NCBI RefSeq assembly: GCF_003386665.1
Contig: NZ_QTUB01000001.1
Location: forward strand, 248,001 to 312,000
DNA: 64,000 nucleotides
Reading direction: 5' to 3'
Source of the DNA: Xenorhabdus cabanillasii
GTDB lineage: Bacteria > Pseudomonadota > Gammaproteobacteria > Enterobacterales > Enterobacteriaceae
Shown: positions 32,057-42,867 of the stretch, one piece after another
Position numbering within the stretch: position 1 is the stretch's first letter
How the letters are laid out: each line of letters starts with the position of its first letter
Translations under genes and position numbers: made by a program
The notes under the pieces: generated by a model
Told to the model about the DNA's origin: nothing
Databases searched by the model: none
What the model saw: only the letters and a program-made list of their open reading frames with translations

Positions 32057-32726
32057 GGGTAATTATCTTGGATAATTGTATTAATTAACGGCAATTGGAG
32101 ATTTTTATCTCCAAAGAGTGAAAAAATAGAACAGTAAAAATGGCTCAGTTTTAACACTTCAATAATTTTTTTTCCAGTTAAGAAAAAGCCAGAATAGTAT
32201 ATAAATATACAGCCCGAAAAGATAAAAATAATTTTAAACATTAAAATAATGTTTTAATTAAATGGAGTAAATAAACAAAAAGATTGAATTAAAATCAAAT
32301 TGCTATTTGAAATTTATCTTTTTCGAAAAAAGAGAAAGATATTTATCAATTAAAAGTAATATTAATGAAACAGTTATGCAAAATTCGGCATTTACAATAC
32401 CTTACAGCAATGATACAGAAAATGGTCAGTTATAATACCTGTTTCAAAAAAACATATTTTAGTATCAAATTTGTGATTAACTTAATACTTTACAATGGGT
32501 TAATTGTATTTTAGGTGTTGTATGGAAGGTGAAAAGATGATATTGCGGACTTTACGCCTTGACTGCAAGGTGTTAAATTGATCACGTTTCCAATAATAAG
32601 TTTGTAAAAAAATTCTAAAAAATAGTCTTGTAACACGACCTGTTAACGAGTATCAGACGTTAACGGTGGCTGAGCATTAGCGGAAACTGGCGATTGTAAG
32701 CACTGAAACTGAAGCAGGCGAAACTC
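32057..32726. promoter_or_regulatory. hemC-cyaA divergent control region
   Basis: These 670 bp are strongly AT-rich, contain no credible gene and must hold the hemC and cyaA promoters. The cyaA-proximal 160 bp, including the CRP site at 32567-32588, resembles the E. coli cyaA leader. The AT-rich middle (32100-32500) holds nothing I can name. Confidence 0.5.
32567..32588 (+). promoter_or_regulatory. CRP-cAMP binding site upstream of cyaA
   Basis: AAGGTGTTAAATTGATCACG fits the CRP dyad TGTGA-N6-TCACA with a few mismatches and is essentially the site that gives negative feedback on the E. coli cyaA P2 promoter. It lies about 140 bp ahead of the TTG start. Confidence 0.78.
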
Positions 32727-35318
32727 TTGTATCTTTATATTGAAACGCTGAAGCAGCGACTGGATGCAATTAATCAGCTTAGGTTAGAGCGTGCGACTAA
32801 CTCAATGAGCGCCGCATTTAAGCAGGTTTATAATTTAATTCCAGTATTATTACACTACCATCATCCAATGATGCCGGGTTATATCAAAGATGACGTTCCT
32901 CATGGTGTCTGTTTTTTTGTGCCTGATGAAACCCAACAATTTTGGATTAATGATCTGGAATACCAGTTTACTGGTGTTTTCTCACCCTCCTTTAATGGTG
33001 AACTGCCAATTACGGGTATTTACTCAATGGGCAGTACTTCTTCTATCGGGCAGAGTTGTTTTTCTGATTTAGATATTTGGGTTTGTCATCAATCCTGGCT
33101 GGATAGTGGTGAAAAAGCGTTACTGGAACAGAAATGTATTTTAATAGAACAGTGGGCTGCTTCACTGGGTATTGAAGTAACCTTCTTTTTGATTGATGAG
33201 AATCGCTTTCGCCATAATACCTGCGGCAGCCTGAATGGTGAAGATTGTGGCTCAACTCAGCATATCCTTCTGCTGGATGAATTTTATCGCACTGCGGTCT
33301 GCATGGCAGGTAAACGCCTGTTGTGGGCGATGGTTCCTGTGGAAGAGGAAGGAAATTACGATGAATACGTGCTTTCTTTATATGCACAGGGTGTTTTAAC
33401 CCCGAATGAGTGGTTGGATCTGGGCGGCTTAGGTGAGTTGTCAGCAGAAGAATATTTTGGTGCCAGCCTGTGGCAGCTTTATAAAAGTGTAGATTCTCCT
33501 TATAAGTCGGTATTGAAAAGCCTGTTGCTGGAAGCCTATTCGTGGGAATACCCGAATGGCAAGTTGCTGGCGATGGAGATGAAACAGCATTTCCATGATG
33601 GCTCGATTGTTTCTTTTGGCCTTGATGCTTACAGCATGATGCTTGATCGTGTTACCCGATACCTTACTGATACTAATGACATGACGCGTTTGGATTTGGC
33701 GCGCCGCTGTTTTTACCTGAAGGTTTGTGAAAAAATTCAGGAAGGCGGTGACGATAAAGGGTATTCAGGATGGCGACAGCAGATTATCTCTCAGTTAGCG
33801 CAGGAATGGGGCTGGAATAGCGATAAACTGGCAATGTTGGATAACCGTAATTCATGGAAAATCGAGCAGGTACGCGCAGCTCACAATGAACTGCTGGATA
33901 CCATGATGCAGAGTTATCGCAATCTTATCCGTTTTGCCCGGCGTAACAATTTAAGTGTGAGTGCTAGTCCACAAGACATTGGCGTATTGACCCGTAAATT
34001 GTATGCTGCGTTTGAGGCTCTGCCCGGTAAAATCACGTTGGTAAACCCGCAAATTTCGTTGGATTTGTCAGAACAAGATTTGACATTTATTTATGTCCCA
34101 CCAGGGCGGGCAAATCGTAGTGGCTGGTATCTTTATAATCGAGCGCCTGCAATAGAATCCATCATTGGCCATCAACCGCTGGAATATAATCGTTATTTGA
34201 ACAAATTGGTGGCATGGACATATTTCAACGGATTGCTGGCGGAAAAAACCCGTATTCATATTCATCATGGTGAGTCTCAGACTGACAAGAAGAAGCTGCG
34301 CAATTTGGTGAGTGATATTTCTACTCATTTCCCCATCCGCTTGCCAGCCCCGACACCAAAGGCATTATACAGCCCTTGTGAAATCCGCCACCTGGCAATT
34401 ATTGTGAATCTGGAAACTGATCCAACCATAAATTTTTCCGATCAGATTGTACATTTTGATTTCAGAAAATTAGACGTGTTCAGCTTCGGTGAGTTACAGC
34501 AATGTCTGGTGGATAGTATCGATCTGCTTTACCGTAATTCATGGAATGAAGTGAGAACACTGCATTTCAGTGGCGAGCAATCCATGCTGGAAGCGTTGAA
34601 AACGATACTGGGAAAAATGCACAGGGATGCAGCACCGCCAGCCAGTGTTGAAGTTTTTTGTTATAGCGAGCATTTGTGTGGATTGATTCGTACCCGCATC
34701 CAGCAGTTGGTTTCAGAGTGTATCGGGTTGCGTCTCTCCAGTAACCGGCAGGATCCTAACCGCTTCAAGGCACTGCGCATTTCTGGTCAAACCTGGGGGC
34801 TGTTTTTTGAACGGCTCAACGTTTCAGTGCAAAAACTGGAAAATGCGGTGGAATTCTATGGTGCAATTTCAAATACTAAGCTACATGGTCTGCCAGTTAA
34901 AATTGATGCTAAAGAAAAACATCTGCCCTCTGTCATTGATGGATTTGCCTGTGAAGGGATCGTTCAGTTTTTCTTTGAAGATATTGACGGTGATCAAGGG
35001 TTCAATATTTATATTCTGGATGAATCAAACCGGGTAGAAATTTATTTCCATTGTGAAGGAAGTAAAGAAGAATTGGTGCGTGATGTCAGCCGTTTTTATT
35101 CTTCATCGCATGACCGTTTTACCTATGGCTCCAGTTTTATCAATTTTAATTTGCCACAGTTCTATCAAATCGTTAAGAAAGGCGAACGTACCCATGTAGC
35201 GCCATTTATGGATGGTAAGTCACCGTTGGATAATGAGACAAGAAGTATTATTGATTTGGAGCTGGATGAAGTATTCAGGGCAAATAATGATCCGTTTCAT
35301 TCTTTGTACCACTATTGA
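32727..35318 (+). CDS. cyaA: Class I adenylate cyclase
   Basis: This 863-residue protein (E. coli 848) is the cytosolic enterobacterial adenylate cyclase. The N-terminal catalytic half has the nucleotidyltransferase motif [20 protein letters not shown], continued by [12 protein letters not shown]. The C-terminal half is the glucose-PTS-responsive regulatory domain, with the conserved [20 protein letters not shown] and [20 protein letters not shown]. The start is TTG, giving (M)[18 protein letters not shown] exactly as in E. coli, where the rare TTG start limits expression. A CRP site lies upstream. The C-terminus differs most from E. coli. Confidence 0.98.
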   Translation: MYLYIETLKQRLDAINQLRLERATNSMSAAFKQVYNLIPVLLHYHHPMMPGYIKDDVPHGVCFFVPDETQQFWINDLEYQFTGVFSPSFNGELPITGIYSMGSTSSIGQSCFSDLDIWVCHQSWLDSGEKALLEQKCILIEQWAASLGIEVTFFLIDENRFRHNTCGSLNGEDCGSTQHILLLDEFYRTAVCMAGKRLLWAMVPVEEEGNYDEYVLSLYAQGVLTPNEWLDLGGLGELSAEEYFGASLWQLYKSVDSPYKSVLKSLLLEAYSWEYPNGKLLAMEMKQHFHDGSIVSFGLDAYSMMLDRVTRYLTDTNDMTRLDLARRCFYLKVCEKIQEGGDDKGYSGWRQQIISQLAQEWGWNSDKLAMLDNRNSWKIEQVRAAHNELLDTMMQSYRNLIRFARRNNLSVSASPQDIGVLTRKLYAAFEALPGKITLVNPQISLDLSEQDLTFIYVPPGRANRSGWYLYNRAPAIESIIGHQPLEYNRYLNKLVAWTYFNGLLAEKTRIHIHHGESQTDKKKLRNLVSDISTHFPIRLPAPTPKALYSPCEIRHLAIIVNLETDPTINFSDQIVHFDFRKLDVFSFGELQQCLVDSIDLLYRNSWNEVRTLHFSGEQSMLEALKTILGKMHRDAAPPASVEVFCYSEHLCGLIRTRIQQLVSECIGLRLSSNRQDPNRFKALRISGQTWGLFFERLNVSVQKLENAVEFYGAISNTKLHGLPVKIDAKEKHLPSVIDGFACEGIVQFFFEDIDGDQGFNIYILDESNRVEIYFHCEGSKEELVRDVSRFYSSSHDRFTYGSSFINFNLPQFYQIVKKGERTHVAPFMDGKSPLDNETRSIIDLELDEVFRANNDPFHSLYHY

Positions 35319-35335
35319 GGGGTCATCGTTGTAGT

Positions 35336-35366
35336 AAGTAAAAGTGCCGTATTTTGGATACGGCAC
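35336..35366 (-). terminator. Terminator for cyaY in the cyaA-cyaY convergent gap
   Basis: A 9-bp perfect stem GTGCCGTAT / ATACGGCAC (35344-35352, 35358-35366). On the minus strand it is followed by TTTTACTTACT, so it best serves cyaY, though the hairpin could also affect cyaA readthrough. Confidence 0.75.
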
Positions 35367-35404
35367 AAGATGTCGATTATTTCAGTAAGGGGATAAAAAC
35401 TTCA

Positions 35405-35722
35405 CTAAAACTGAAATGGCTCGCCACTCTGTTCTGTGATTGCTTGTGCCAGCATGGAAAGAAAATCATTACCGCTACGGTCGCAAACCCACTTGTTATC
35501 CCGGTAATCGAAGTGATAACCGCCATTTTTAGTTGCCAGCCAGATTTGGTGAAAAGGTTCCTGGCGATTGATAATGATCTTACTGCCATTCTCAAAGCTT
35601 AGTGTCATTACACCACCATTGGTTTCACAGTCAATATCTGCATCACCCGCATAATTATCCAGTTGTTCTTCAAGATGAAGCATCAATTGATCTGCTAATT
35701 GATGAAATTCGCTATCGTTCAT
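35405..35722 (-). CDS. cyaY: Frataxin-like iron protein CyaY
   Basis: About 105 residues, bacterial frataxin. The acidic first helix and strand [20 protein letters not shown] and [17 protein letters not shown] provide iron-binding carboxylates. [20 protein letters not shown] is the family signature on the beta sheet that contacts IscS. CyaY modulates iron-sulfur cluster assembly. AGGAA lies six bases before the second of two closely spaced in-frame ATGs, which I take as the start; the other is six bases upstream. It is convergent with cyaA. Confidence 0.96.
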   Translation of the reverse strand: MNDSEFHQLADQLMLHLEEQLDNYAGDADIDCETNGGVMTLSFENGSKIIINRQEPFHQIWLATKNGGYHFDYRDNKWVCDRSGNDFLSMLAQAITEQSGEPFQF

Positions 35723-35798
35723 ATTCATTTCCTATTTGCTTTTCAGGGCCTAACTGCGATTATAGAGAGTATTGGCGTATGAATCACAGGCATTAATT

Positions 35799-36008
35799 AT
35801 GATGAACAAACAATTCCGTTGGTCACTTGCTATCATAACATTACTCTCTATTGCGGGATGTGGCTTGAAAGGCCCTCTTTATTTCCCGCCAGCAGAATCC
35901 GTTGTACCCCAAACTTCATTGAATAAGGCGCAACCGACGGGCAATATTTCTCAAAATCACATCTCTAAAAACGATATTATTAAAAACAATACCTCAGCGA
36001 ATGCTTAA
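35799..36008 (+). CDS. lptM: Small LPS-assembly lipoprotein LptM (YifL)
   Basis: A 69-residue lipoprotein precursor starting MMNKQFRWSLAIITLL, with lipobox SIAGC and the conserved mature start CGLKGPLYFPPAES. The tail is low complexity and rich in N, S and K. In E. coli LptM helps LptD-LptE reach its oxidised form in the outer membrane; that role is by homology. I chose the ATG-ATG pair at 35799 because it gives a proper signal peptide; an in-frame TTG upstream would spoil it. It is followed by dapF 40 bp later as in E. coli. Confidence 0.92.
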   Translation: MMNKQFRWSLAIITLLSIAGCGLKGPLYFPPAESVVPQTSLNKAQPTGNISQNHISKNDIIKNNTSANA

Positions 36009-36048
36009 TAAGCGTAAGCAGATGATGGAATTTCACTTGGAGTAGTAT

Positions 36049-36873
36049 ATGCAATTCTCCAAAATGCAAGGTCTTGGCAATGATTTTATGGTCGTTGATG
36101 CAGTGACCCAGAATGTTTATTTTTCACCGGAATTAATCTGCCGGTTATCGAATAGACATACTGGTGTGGGGTTTGATCAACTGCTGGTTGTTGAAGCGCC
36201 CTATGATCCTGACCTAGACTTCCACTATCGTATTTTTAATGCGGATGGCAGTGAAGTTTCTCAATGTGGTAATGGGGCTCGTTGTTTTGCTCGTTTTGTC
36301 CGTTTAAGAGGGTTGACGAATAAACGTGACATTAAAGTTAGTACGCGGTCTGGTCATATGACGCTGAGCGTGACGCACGATGATCAGGTCTGTGTCAATA
36401 TGGGCGAGCCAGTCTTTGAACCGCAGTCCGTTCCTTTCCGCGCTAACAAAGCAGAAAAAACCTATATTATCAGGGTCATGGATCGTACGGTGCTCTGTGG
36501 TGTTGTATCAATGGGGAATCCTCACTGTGTTATTCAGGTTGAGAATGTGGATACCGCAGATGTTGAGGTGCTTGGCCCCATTTTAGAGCGTCATGAACGT
36601 TTTCCTGAGAGAGCGAATATTGGTTTTATGCAGGTCGTGAATCGTAACCATATCCGATTGCGTGTCTTTGAGCGAGGTGTTGGAGAAACGCAGGCATGTG
36701 GTAGTGGTGCTTGTGCTGCTGTTGCTGTTGGCATCCAGCAAGATCTGTCAGATAAGCAGGTTCGTGTTGATTTGCCAGGCGGTTCCCTGAATATTCGCTG
36801 GGATGGGCCAGGGCAGCCACTTTATATGACCGGGCCTGCAACTCACGTTTATGACGGCACAATTCATGTGTAA
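36049..36873 (+). CDS. dapF: Diaminopimelate epimerase
   Basis: 274 residues, the same length as E. coli DapF. It interconverts LL- and meso-diaminopimelate for lysine and peptidoglycan. The two catalytic cysteines sit in [15 protein letters not shown] (C73) and [16 protein letters not shown] (about C217), and the N-terminus [19 protein letters not shown] is canonical. GGAG lies eight bases before the ATG. It heads the dapF-yigA-xerC-yigB run. Confidence 0.98.
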   Translation: MQFSKMQGLGNDFMVVDAVTQNVYFSPELICRLSNRHTGVGFDQLLVVEAPYDPDLDFHYRIFNADGSEVSQCGNGARCFARFVRLRGLTNKRDIKVSTRSGHMTLSVTHDDQVCVNMGEPVFEPQSVPFRANKAEKTYIIRVMDRTVLCGVVSMGNPHCVIQVENVDTADVEVLGPILERHERFPERANIGFMQVVNRNHIRLRVFERGVGETQACGSGACAAVAVGIQQDLSDKQVRVDLPGGSLNIRWDGPGQPLYMTGPATHVYDGTIHV

Positions 36874-36906
36874 TTGATTCAGTGTGGCTGGAGTTATTTT
36901 TGAAAT

Positions 36907-37626
36907 ATGGGGCATTGGAAAATGGGTAAAGAAAACAAACCATTGCACACCGAAAACGAATTGGATGATCAGATAGTGGTGGATTATCTGCTGAATAACC
37001 CCAATTTTTTTATCCGCAATGCTAATGCGGTCGATAGGATAGAGGTTCCTCATCCAGTACGTGAGTGTGTTTCTCTGATGGAATGGCATATGAACCGTCA
37101 GAGAAAACGAATCCGCTATCTGGAAGAAGATCTGATACATCTGGTGGAACAAGCAAAACAAAATGAAATATTGTTTAACCGTCTGTTGCAATTGCTTGCT
37201 GAACTTTCTGCTGCCGACAGTTTGCAGGATTTTCTTTCCCGTTTAAGCTTATGGTCAAAAACACTGGGTCTGAGCAACTGCTATATCCGGTTATTTTCTG
37301 ACAAGTGGTTTCTTGGTGCCCCATTGAATACGCCGGATTTAGCGATATCCCGCAATGCTTTTGAGCCAGTCCGGATCCAACGATTCAGAGACAATAACCA
37401 TTATTTTGGTATGTTACACGGCCCGGAAATTTTATTGTTGATGCCTCAGGCTCGTCATGTCGGTTCAGTTGCTGTGTCTCTTTTAGGAGAACAGGGAGAG
37501 TTGGGCATGGTGATCTTCAATAGCCATGATAAACAACATTATCACGAAGGAATGGGAACTGACCTGTTGGATCAGTTAGTGAAATTGCTGCCGGGGTTAC
37601 TGTCCCGTTGGATTGAACGAGTATGA
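36907..37626 (+). CDS. yigA: DUF484 (GAF-like) protein YigA
   Basis: A protein of about 239 residues of the DUF484 family, always located between dapF and xerC. It starts with an acidic tail, then [16 protein letters not shown] and [20 protein letters not shown], a helical linker and a GAF-like C-terminal half ([20 protein letters not shown]). The function is unknown. The start is uncertain between ATG 36907 and ATG 36922. The stop overlaps the xerC ATG (ATGA), suggesting coupling. Confidence 0.9.
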   Translation: MGHWKMGKENKPLHTENELDDQIVVDYLLNNPNFFIRNANAVDRIEVPHPVRECVSLMEWHMNRQRKRIRYLEEDLIHLVEQAKQNEILFNRLLQLLAELSAADSLQDFLSRLSLWSKTLGLSNCYIRLFSDKWFLGAPLNTPDLAISRNAFEPVRIQRFRDNNHYFGMLHGPEILLLMPQARHVGSVAVSLLGEQGELGMVIFNSHDKQHYHEGMGTDLLDQLVKLLPGLLSRWIERV

Positions 37627-38537
37627 GCCAGCCAATCGATTTACTCCTTGAGCCAGTAGAAGCTTTTTTGCACCATCTGCGGGTTGAGCGTCGTCTAAGT
37701 CCGGTGACAATAATCAATTATCGTCGTCATCTCACGGTATTGGCAGAAATGTCACTGGAAATGGGAGTAACAGAGTGGCAGTCGCTTGATGCGACTAAGG
37801 TCAGAATGTTCGCTACCCGTGGACGTCGTGCTGGGTTGCAGTCTGCCAGCCTTGCACTGCGTCTTTCTTCCCTGCGCAGCTTTTGTGACTGGATGGTGAC
37901 ACAGGAAAAAATAGAGGCTAATCCTGCTAAAGTCGTCAGTACTCCACGCAAAAAGCACCACTTACCCAAAAACATAGATGTGGACGGAGTCAACCAACTA
38001 CTCAATATCAACCTGAATGATCCTTTGTCTGTGCGTGACAGAACAATGATGGAAGTCATGTATGGTGCGGGCTTACGCCTATCTGAACTGGTTGGCCTGG
38101 ATTGTCAGCATCTGGATTTGGAAAATGGTGAGATCTGGGTGCGGGGTAAAGGCAGTAAAGAGCGTAAAGTCCCGGTCGGGAGGATTGCATTGGAATGGCT
38201 GCAACGTTGGCTGGAAATGCGGGAGCTGTTTGAACCGGAAGAGAATGCCGTTTTCATTTCCACTCAAAGTGGGAAACGGATCTCAGCCCGCAATGTACAG
38301 AAACGATTTGAACAGTGGGGAATTCGTCAGGGGATAAACAATCATATTCATCCCCATAAACTGCGCCATTCGTTTGCGACACATATTCTGGAATCCAGTG
38401 GTGATCTCCGGGCTGTACAAGAATTGTTGGGTCATGCAAGCTTATCGTCTACCCAGATCTACACCCATCTGGATTTTCAACACTTATCCAAAGTCTATGA
38501 TGTGGCTCACCCTAGAGCAAAAAGAGGGAAATCATAA
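37623..38537 (+). CDS. xerC: Tyrosine site-specific recombinase XerC
   Basis: The 304-residue recombinase acts with XerD at dif to resolve chromosome dimers. The N-terminal core-binding domain runs to about residue 110. The catalytic residues are visible: R in [16 protein letters not shown] in [14 protein letters not shown], HxxR in [14 protein letters not shown] in [15 protein letters not shown], and the nucleophile Y in the same segment. Translation overlaps yigA upstream and yigB downstream. Confidence 0.98.
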   Translation: MSQPIDLLLEPVEAFLHHLRVERRLSPVTIINYRRHLTVLAEMSLEMGVTEWQSLDATKVRMFATRGRRAGLQSASLALRLSSLRSFCDWMVTQEKIEANPAKVVSTPRKKHHLPKNIDVDGVNQLLNINLNDPLSVRDRTMMEVMYGAGLRLSELVGLDCQHLDLENGEIWVRGKGSKERKVPVGRIALEWLQRWLEMRELFEPEENAVFISTQSGKRISARNVQKRFEQWGIRQGINNHIHPHKLRHSFATHILESSGDLRAVQELLGHASLSSTQIYTHLDFQHLSKVYDVAHPRAKRGKS

Positions 38538-39253
38538 TGCGTTTTTATCGGCCTCTCGCGCCATTTGTTGCGATGACATTCGATCTGGATGATACACTTT
38601 ACGATAACCATCCAGTCATCGATAAAACCGAAAAAGAAGTATTGTGTTTTATCAGGCAGTACGATGCCAAATTCAGCCATTTTGACAGCGAAGATCTGTA
38701 TGTATACCGTCAGGCTGTTCTTGAGATGGAACCAGAAATTTACCATGATCTGACAGCATGGCGACGACAGTCCGCAGAACTGATGTTCAGCTACCACGGT
38801 TTTGACCGTGAAGCAGCCATACGTGGCGCGGATGAAATTATGTCATGTTTCACCTATTGGCGTAATCAGATCACCATACCAGAATCGACCCATAACATCT
38901 TATCAGTACTGGCAGAAAAAATGCCGCTGGTGGCGATCACCAATGGGAATGTTGAACCTGCTGAATGTGGTCTTGCCCGTTATTTTAAATTTGTTCTGAA
39001 AGCAGGCGTGGACGGACGTTCCAAGCCTTGTCCGGACATGTATTATCTGGCGGCTGAACGATTGGAGCTGCCAACAAATCAAATTCTGCATGTTGGTGAT
39101 AATCTGAAGACAGATGTCGAAGGGGCGCTTTGCAGTGGTATGCAGGCTTGCTGGATTAATGTTGAAAATAAAAACCTGTTACAAGAACCAGAAGGTCGGC
39201 TGGTTCCACATGTTGAGATTTCTGACTTGGATTCTTTGATCGCACTGATATAA
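38537..39253 (+). CDS. yigB: HAD-family phosphatase YigB (FMN/5-amino-6-ribitylamino-uracil phosphate phosphatase)
   Basis: 238 residues, as in E. coli. HAD motif I is TFDLDDTLYDN, motif II AITNGN, motif III lysine in DGRSKPCPDMYYLAAE and motif IV HVGDNLKTDVEGAL. E. coli YigB dephosphorylates the riboflavin intermediate ARPP and FMN; the substrate here is inferred. The ATG shares its A with the xerC stop. Confidence 0.95.
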   Translation: MRFYRPLAPFVAMTFDLDDTLYDNHPVIDKTEKEVLCFIRQYDAKFSHFDSEDLYVYRQAVLEMEPEIYHDLTAWRRQSAELMFSYHGFDREAAIRGADEIMSCFTYWRNQITIPESTHNILSVLAEKMPLVAITNGNVEPAECGLARYFKFVLKAGVDGRSKPCPDMYYLAAERLELPTNQILHVGDNLKTDVEGALCSGMQACWINVENKNLLQEPEGRLVPHVEISDLDSLIALI

Positions 39254-39318
39254 TTTCAGACTGTAATTCTGTATAAAAAAACAGTGACAAAAGTCATTGT
39301 TAACAACTGATGGTAATT

Positions 39319-41484
39319 ATGGACGTCTCTTATCTACTCGAAAGCCTGAATGATAAACAACGTGAAGCCGTTGCTGTACCTCGTACCAATATGCTGGTAC
39401 TGGCAGGTGCTGGCAGCGGTAAGACTCGCGTATTGGTGCACCGTATCGCCTGGTTACTGTCAGTTGAACATGCCTCATCTTTCTCCGTGATGGCAGTAAC
39501 ATTTACCAATAAAGCAGCGGCAGAGATGCGCCACCGCATTGAAAATCTGATTGGCACCAGTCAGGGAGGCATGTGGATTGGAACGTTTCATAGTCTGGCT
39601 CACCGTTTACTGCGCGCCCATCATCTGGATGCTAACTTACCGCAGGATTTTCAGATCCTGGACAGTGAGGATCAGCACCGTCTGATTAAACGTATCATCA
39701 AGGCGATGAATCTGGATGACAAACAGTGGCCTGCACGTCAGGGTATGTGGTACATCAACGGCAAAAAAGATGAGGGATTGCGCCCTCAGCACATTGAAAG
39801 CTACGGCAATCCGGTGGAAGCAACATGGCTGAAAATTTATCAGGCCTATCAGGAAGCTTGTGATCGTGCCGGATTGGTGGATTTTGCTGAGTTATTGTTG
39901 CGTGCCCATGAGCTGTGGTTGAATAAACCACAAATATTGCAACATTATCGTGATCGTTTCACTAATATTCTGGTAGATGAATTTCAGGATACCAACAGCA
40001 TTCAATATGCCTGGATCCGTTTGTTGGCTGGCGATTCCGGTAAAGTGATGATTGTCGGGGACGATGATCAATCTATTTACGGCTGGCGGGGAGCGCAAGT
40101 AGAAAACATTCAGCGTTTCCTCAAAGATTTCCCGGCTGCGGAAACCATCCGTTTGGAACAAAATTACCGTTCCACCAGCAATATACTCAAGGCAGCTAAT
40201 GCCCTGATTGCTCATAACAATGATCGACTGGGTAAAAACTTATGGACAGAAGGCAGAGAAGGAGAACCGATCTCACTTTACTCTGCTTTTAATGAATTGG
40301 ATGAGGCACGTTATGTTGTCAGCCGCATCAAGCATTGGCTGGACAACGGCGGAGCCTTGAAAGAGTGTGCGATCTTGTACCGCAGTAATGCCCAGTCCCG
40401 CGTATTAGAAGAAGCTTTATTGCAGGCTTCTATACCTTACCGTATTTATGGCGGTCAACGTTTCTTCGAACGTCAGGAAATCAAAGACGCTTTGTCTTAC
40501 CTGCGTCTGGTGGCAAACCGTAATGATGATTCCGCCTTTGAACGTGTGGTTAATACACCTGCGCGTGGGATTGGAGACAGAACACTGGATGTTGTGCGTC
40601 AGATGGCGCGGGATCAGCAGAAAACACTGTGGGAAAGCAGTCTGATGCTGATCCAGGAAAAAGTGCTGGCAGGGCGGGCCGCATCTGCCTTACAGCGTTT
40701 TATTGAGTTAATTGATGCGCTGGAAACTGAAACACAAGAGATGCCATTACATATACAGACTGACCGGATTATCCGTGATTCTGGCTTATGGGTGATGTAT
40801 CAGCAGGAAAAAGGCGAAAAAGCGCAAGCACGTATCGAAAACCTTGAGGAATTAGTCACGGCGACCCGCCAGTTCAGCTATCAGGATGAAGACGAAGATT
40901 TGATGCCATTGCAGGCTTTCTTGTCCCATGCTGCGCTTGAAGCAGGTGAAGGGCAGGCAGATGCCTATCAGGATTCTGCCCAGTTGATGACTCTGCACTC
41001 GGCGAAGGGATTGGAATTCCCGCAAGTTTTTATTGTCGGTATGGAAGAGGGTATGTTTCCAAGCCAAATGTCCATTGAAGAAGGGGGGCGTTTGGAAGAA
41101 GAGCGCCGTCTGGCTTACGTGGGTGTGACAAGGGCGATGGAAAAACTGACCCTGACCTATGCCGAAAGTCGTCGCCTGTACGGAAAAGAAGTGTATCACC
41201 GCCCATCCCGTTTTATCGGGGAGCTACCGGCAGAATGTGTCACTGAAGTTCGCCTGCGGGCAACAGTGTCCCGTCCGGTGAATCATAAACGGCTGGGAAC
41301 ACCGATCAGCACTAATGACAGCGGTTATGCCCTGGGGCAACGCGTCCGCCATCCTAAATTTGGTGAAGGGACGATTATCAATATTGAAGGCAGTGGGGAG
41401 CATTGCCGTTTGCAAATCGCGTTTCAGGGTGAAGGCATCAAGTGGCTGGTGGCTGCTTATGCCAGACTTGAAACCGGCCAATAA
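39319..41484 (+). CDS. uvrD: DNA helicase II UvrD
   Basis: A superfamily 1A 3'-5' helicase for excision and mismatch repair (721 residues; E. coli 720). Walker A is [19 protein letters not shown], motif II LVDEFQDTNSIQYAW, motif [17 protein letters not shown], motif IV LEQNYRSTSNILKAAN, motif V TLHSAKGLEFPQVFIVGME and motif VI RRLAYVGVTRAMEKLTL. The C-terminus ends in the Tudor-like domain that binds UvrB and RNA polymerase. The ATG giving MDVSYLLESLNDKQREAV matches the family; a weaker in-frame ATG lies nine bases upstream. Intact, unlike its paralogue rep in this window. Confidence 0.98.
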   Translation: MDVSYLLESLNDKQREAVAVPRTNMLVLAGAGSGKTRVLVHRIAWLLSVEHASSFSVMAVTFTNKAAAEMRHRIENLIGTSQGGMWIGTFHSLAHRLLRAHHLDANLPQDFQILDSEDQHRLIKRIIKAMNLDDKQWPARQGMWYINGKKDEGLRPQHIESYGNPVEATWLKIYQAYQEACDRAGLVDFAELLLRAHELWLNKPQILQHYRDRFTNILVDEFQDTNSIQYAWIRLLAGDSGKVMIVGDDDQSIYGWRGAQVENIQRFLKDFPAAETIRLEQNYRSTSNILKAANALIAHNNDRLGKNLWTEGREGEPISLYSAFNELDEARYVVSRIKHWLDNGGALKECAILYRSNAQSRVLEEALLQASIPYRIYGGQRFFERQEIKDALSYLRLVANRNDDSAFERVVNTPARGIGDRTLDVVRQMARDQQKTLWESSLMLIQEKVLAGRAASALQRFIELIDALETETQEMPLHIQTDRIIRDSGLWVMYQQEKGEKAQARIENLEELVTATRQFSYQDEDEDLMPLQAFLSHAALEAGEGQADAYQDSAQLMTLHSAKGLEFPQVFIVGMEEGMFPSQMSIEEGGRLEEERRLAYVGVTRAMEKLTLTYAESRRLYGKEVYHRPSRFIGELPAECVTEVRLRATVSRPVNHKRLGTPISTNDSGYALGQRVRHPKFGEGTIINIEGSGEHCRLQIAFQGEGIKWLVAAYARLETGQ

Positions 41485-41517
41485 TAATCCGGTCGAATGT
41501 TGACAGGTTTTTTCTTC

Positions 41518-41638
41518 TATACCCAATGGATTTCAAGTTGCGTCGCGGTGGCAAGGGAATGACAAATTCGTCGGGAACGAATTTGCCCAGCCAAACGCTG
41601 GCCTCCTGTGAGAGGTAGTTTGAAATACAACGGGTATG
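41518..41638. repeat. ERIC-like intergenic repeat between uvrD and corA
   Basis: A 121-bp element whose ends are imperfect inverted copies: ATACCCAATGGATTTCAAGT at the left and, on the other strand, ATACCCGTTGTATTTCAAAC at the right. The terminal sequence and the internal GAACGAATTTGCCCAGCC resemble enterobacterial repetitive intergenic consensus elements. These are non-autonomous, transcribed and often hairpin-forming. Confidence 0.7.
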
Positions 41639-41694
41639 AGCGTAACATTCGCGCCTTACGATAAACGTAGGGAGTATAAGGAGACTTATGGTAC

Positions 41695-42645
41695 ATGCTG
41701 AACGCATTTAAATTAGAGAATAATCGCCTGCTCCGTCTCGAACTTGAAGAAGGTGATAAGTTATCCGACTCCATGTGGGTGGATTTGGTTGGACTGGGAG
41801 ATAATGATCGGCTCCGGGTCCAGAACGAATTAGGACAAGCCCTGGCGACCCGCACTGAACTGGATGATATCGAGGCTTCGGCTCGTTTTTTTGAAGATGA
41901 AGATGGTATGCACGTCCACTCATTCTTCTATTTTGAAGACGCTGAAGACCATGCTGGCAACTCGACAGTCGCATTTACCATTCGTGACGGTCGTCTCTAC
42001 ACACTGCGAGAGCGTGAACTCCCTGCATTCCGATTGTACCGAATGCGCGCCCGTAACCAGACTATGGTTGACGGGAATGCTTATGAATTGTTGATGGATT
42101 TGTTCGAAACCAAGATCGAACAGTTGGCTGATGTGATTGAAAATATCTACAGCGTACTGGAATCCCTGAGCCGGGTGATTATGAACGGTAAACAAGGGGA
42201 TGAATTTGATTCCGCTTTGTCTAACCTTGCTGAACAGGAAGATATTGGCTGGAAAGTGCGCCTCTGTCTGATGGATAGCCAGCGCGCCCTGAACTTTCTT
42301 GTGCGCCGGGCCCGTTTGCCTGCCAACCAGTTAGAACAGGCGCGTGAGATCCTGCGGGATATTGAATCCCTGCTGCCACATAACGAATCCCTGTTCCAGA
42401 AAGTTAACTTCCTGATGCAGGCGGCAATGGGCTTTATCAACATCGAACAGAGCCGGATTATCAAAATCTTCTCTGTTGTTTCCGTGGTCTTCCTGCCACC
42501 AACGCTGGTAGCTTCAAGCTACGGTATGAACTTCGAATTTATGCCGGAGTTGCACTGGACATTCGGCTATCCTGGAGCCATCGGTCTGATGATTGCAGCG
42601 GGACTGGCGCCTTACCTCTACTTTAAGCGGAAAAACTGGCTGTAA
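41695..42645 (+). CDS. corA: Magnesium/cobalt transporter CorA
   Basis: 316 residues, same length as E. coli CorA. A large cytoplasmic N-terminal domain (for example [20 protein letters not shown]) leads to a long stalk helix and two C-terminal membrane helices. The hallmark [11 protein letters not shown] loop lies between the helices and forms the pentameric pore entrance. The C-terminus [10 protein letters not shown] is basic as expected. AAGGAG is 10-15 bases upstream of the ATG. Confidence 0.98.
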   Translation: MLNAFKLENNRLLRLELEEGDKLSDSMWVDLVGLGDNDRLRVQNELGQALATRTELDDIEASARFFEDEDGMHVHSFFYFEDAEDHAGNSTVAFTIRDGRLYTLRERELPAFRLYRMRARNQTMVDGNAYELLMDLFETKIEQLADVIENIYSVLESLSRVIMNGKQGDEFDSALSNLAEQEDIGWKVRLCLMDSQRALNFLVRRARLPANQLEQAREILRDIESLLPHNESLFQKVNFLMQAAMGFINIEQSRIIKIFSVVSVVFLPPTLVASSYGMNFEFMPELHWTFGYPGAIGLMIAAGLAPYLYFKRKNWL

Positions 42646-42702
42646 TCATTCCGATCCTCATTCTTTCTTTTAAGTAGCAGCTTTGCTGGCTACTTCAACT
42701 GT

Positions 42703-42736
42703 CCCCCAGTTACATAGTCAGCTATGTTTCTGGGGG
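42703..42736. repeat. ERIC-core-like hairpin downstream of corA
   Basis: CCCCCAG (42703-42709) pairs with CTGGGGG (42730-42736), and inside it ACATAG pairs with CTATGT. This looks like the central dyad of ERIC elements without their ends. It could also act as a transcriptional roadblock after corA, but lacks a T run. Confidence 0.55.
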
Positions 42737-42867
42737 CTGTCTCTCGTTATACTGCGATTTGAAATCTATTAGAGTGGTATCTGTATTCAGTAATTTCACT
42801 TAATACAGATAGTTGTTGTGGGAACTATCAAATTTGGCAGAGCGCTTATGCTTAATTGAGGGGGAAT

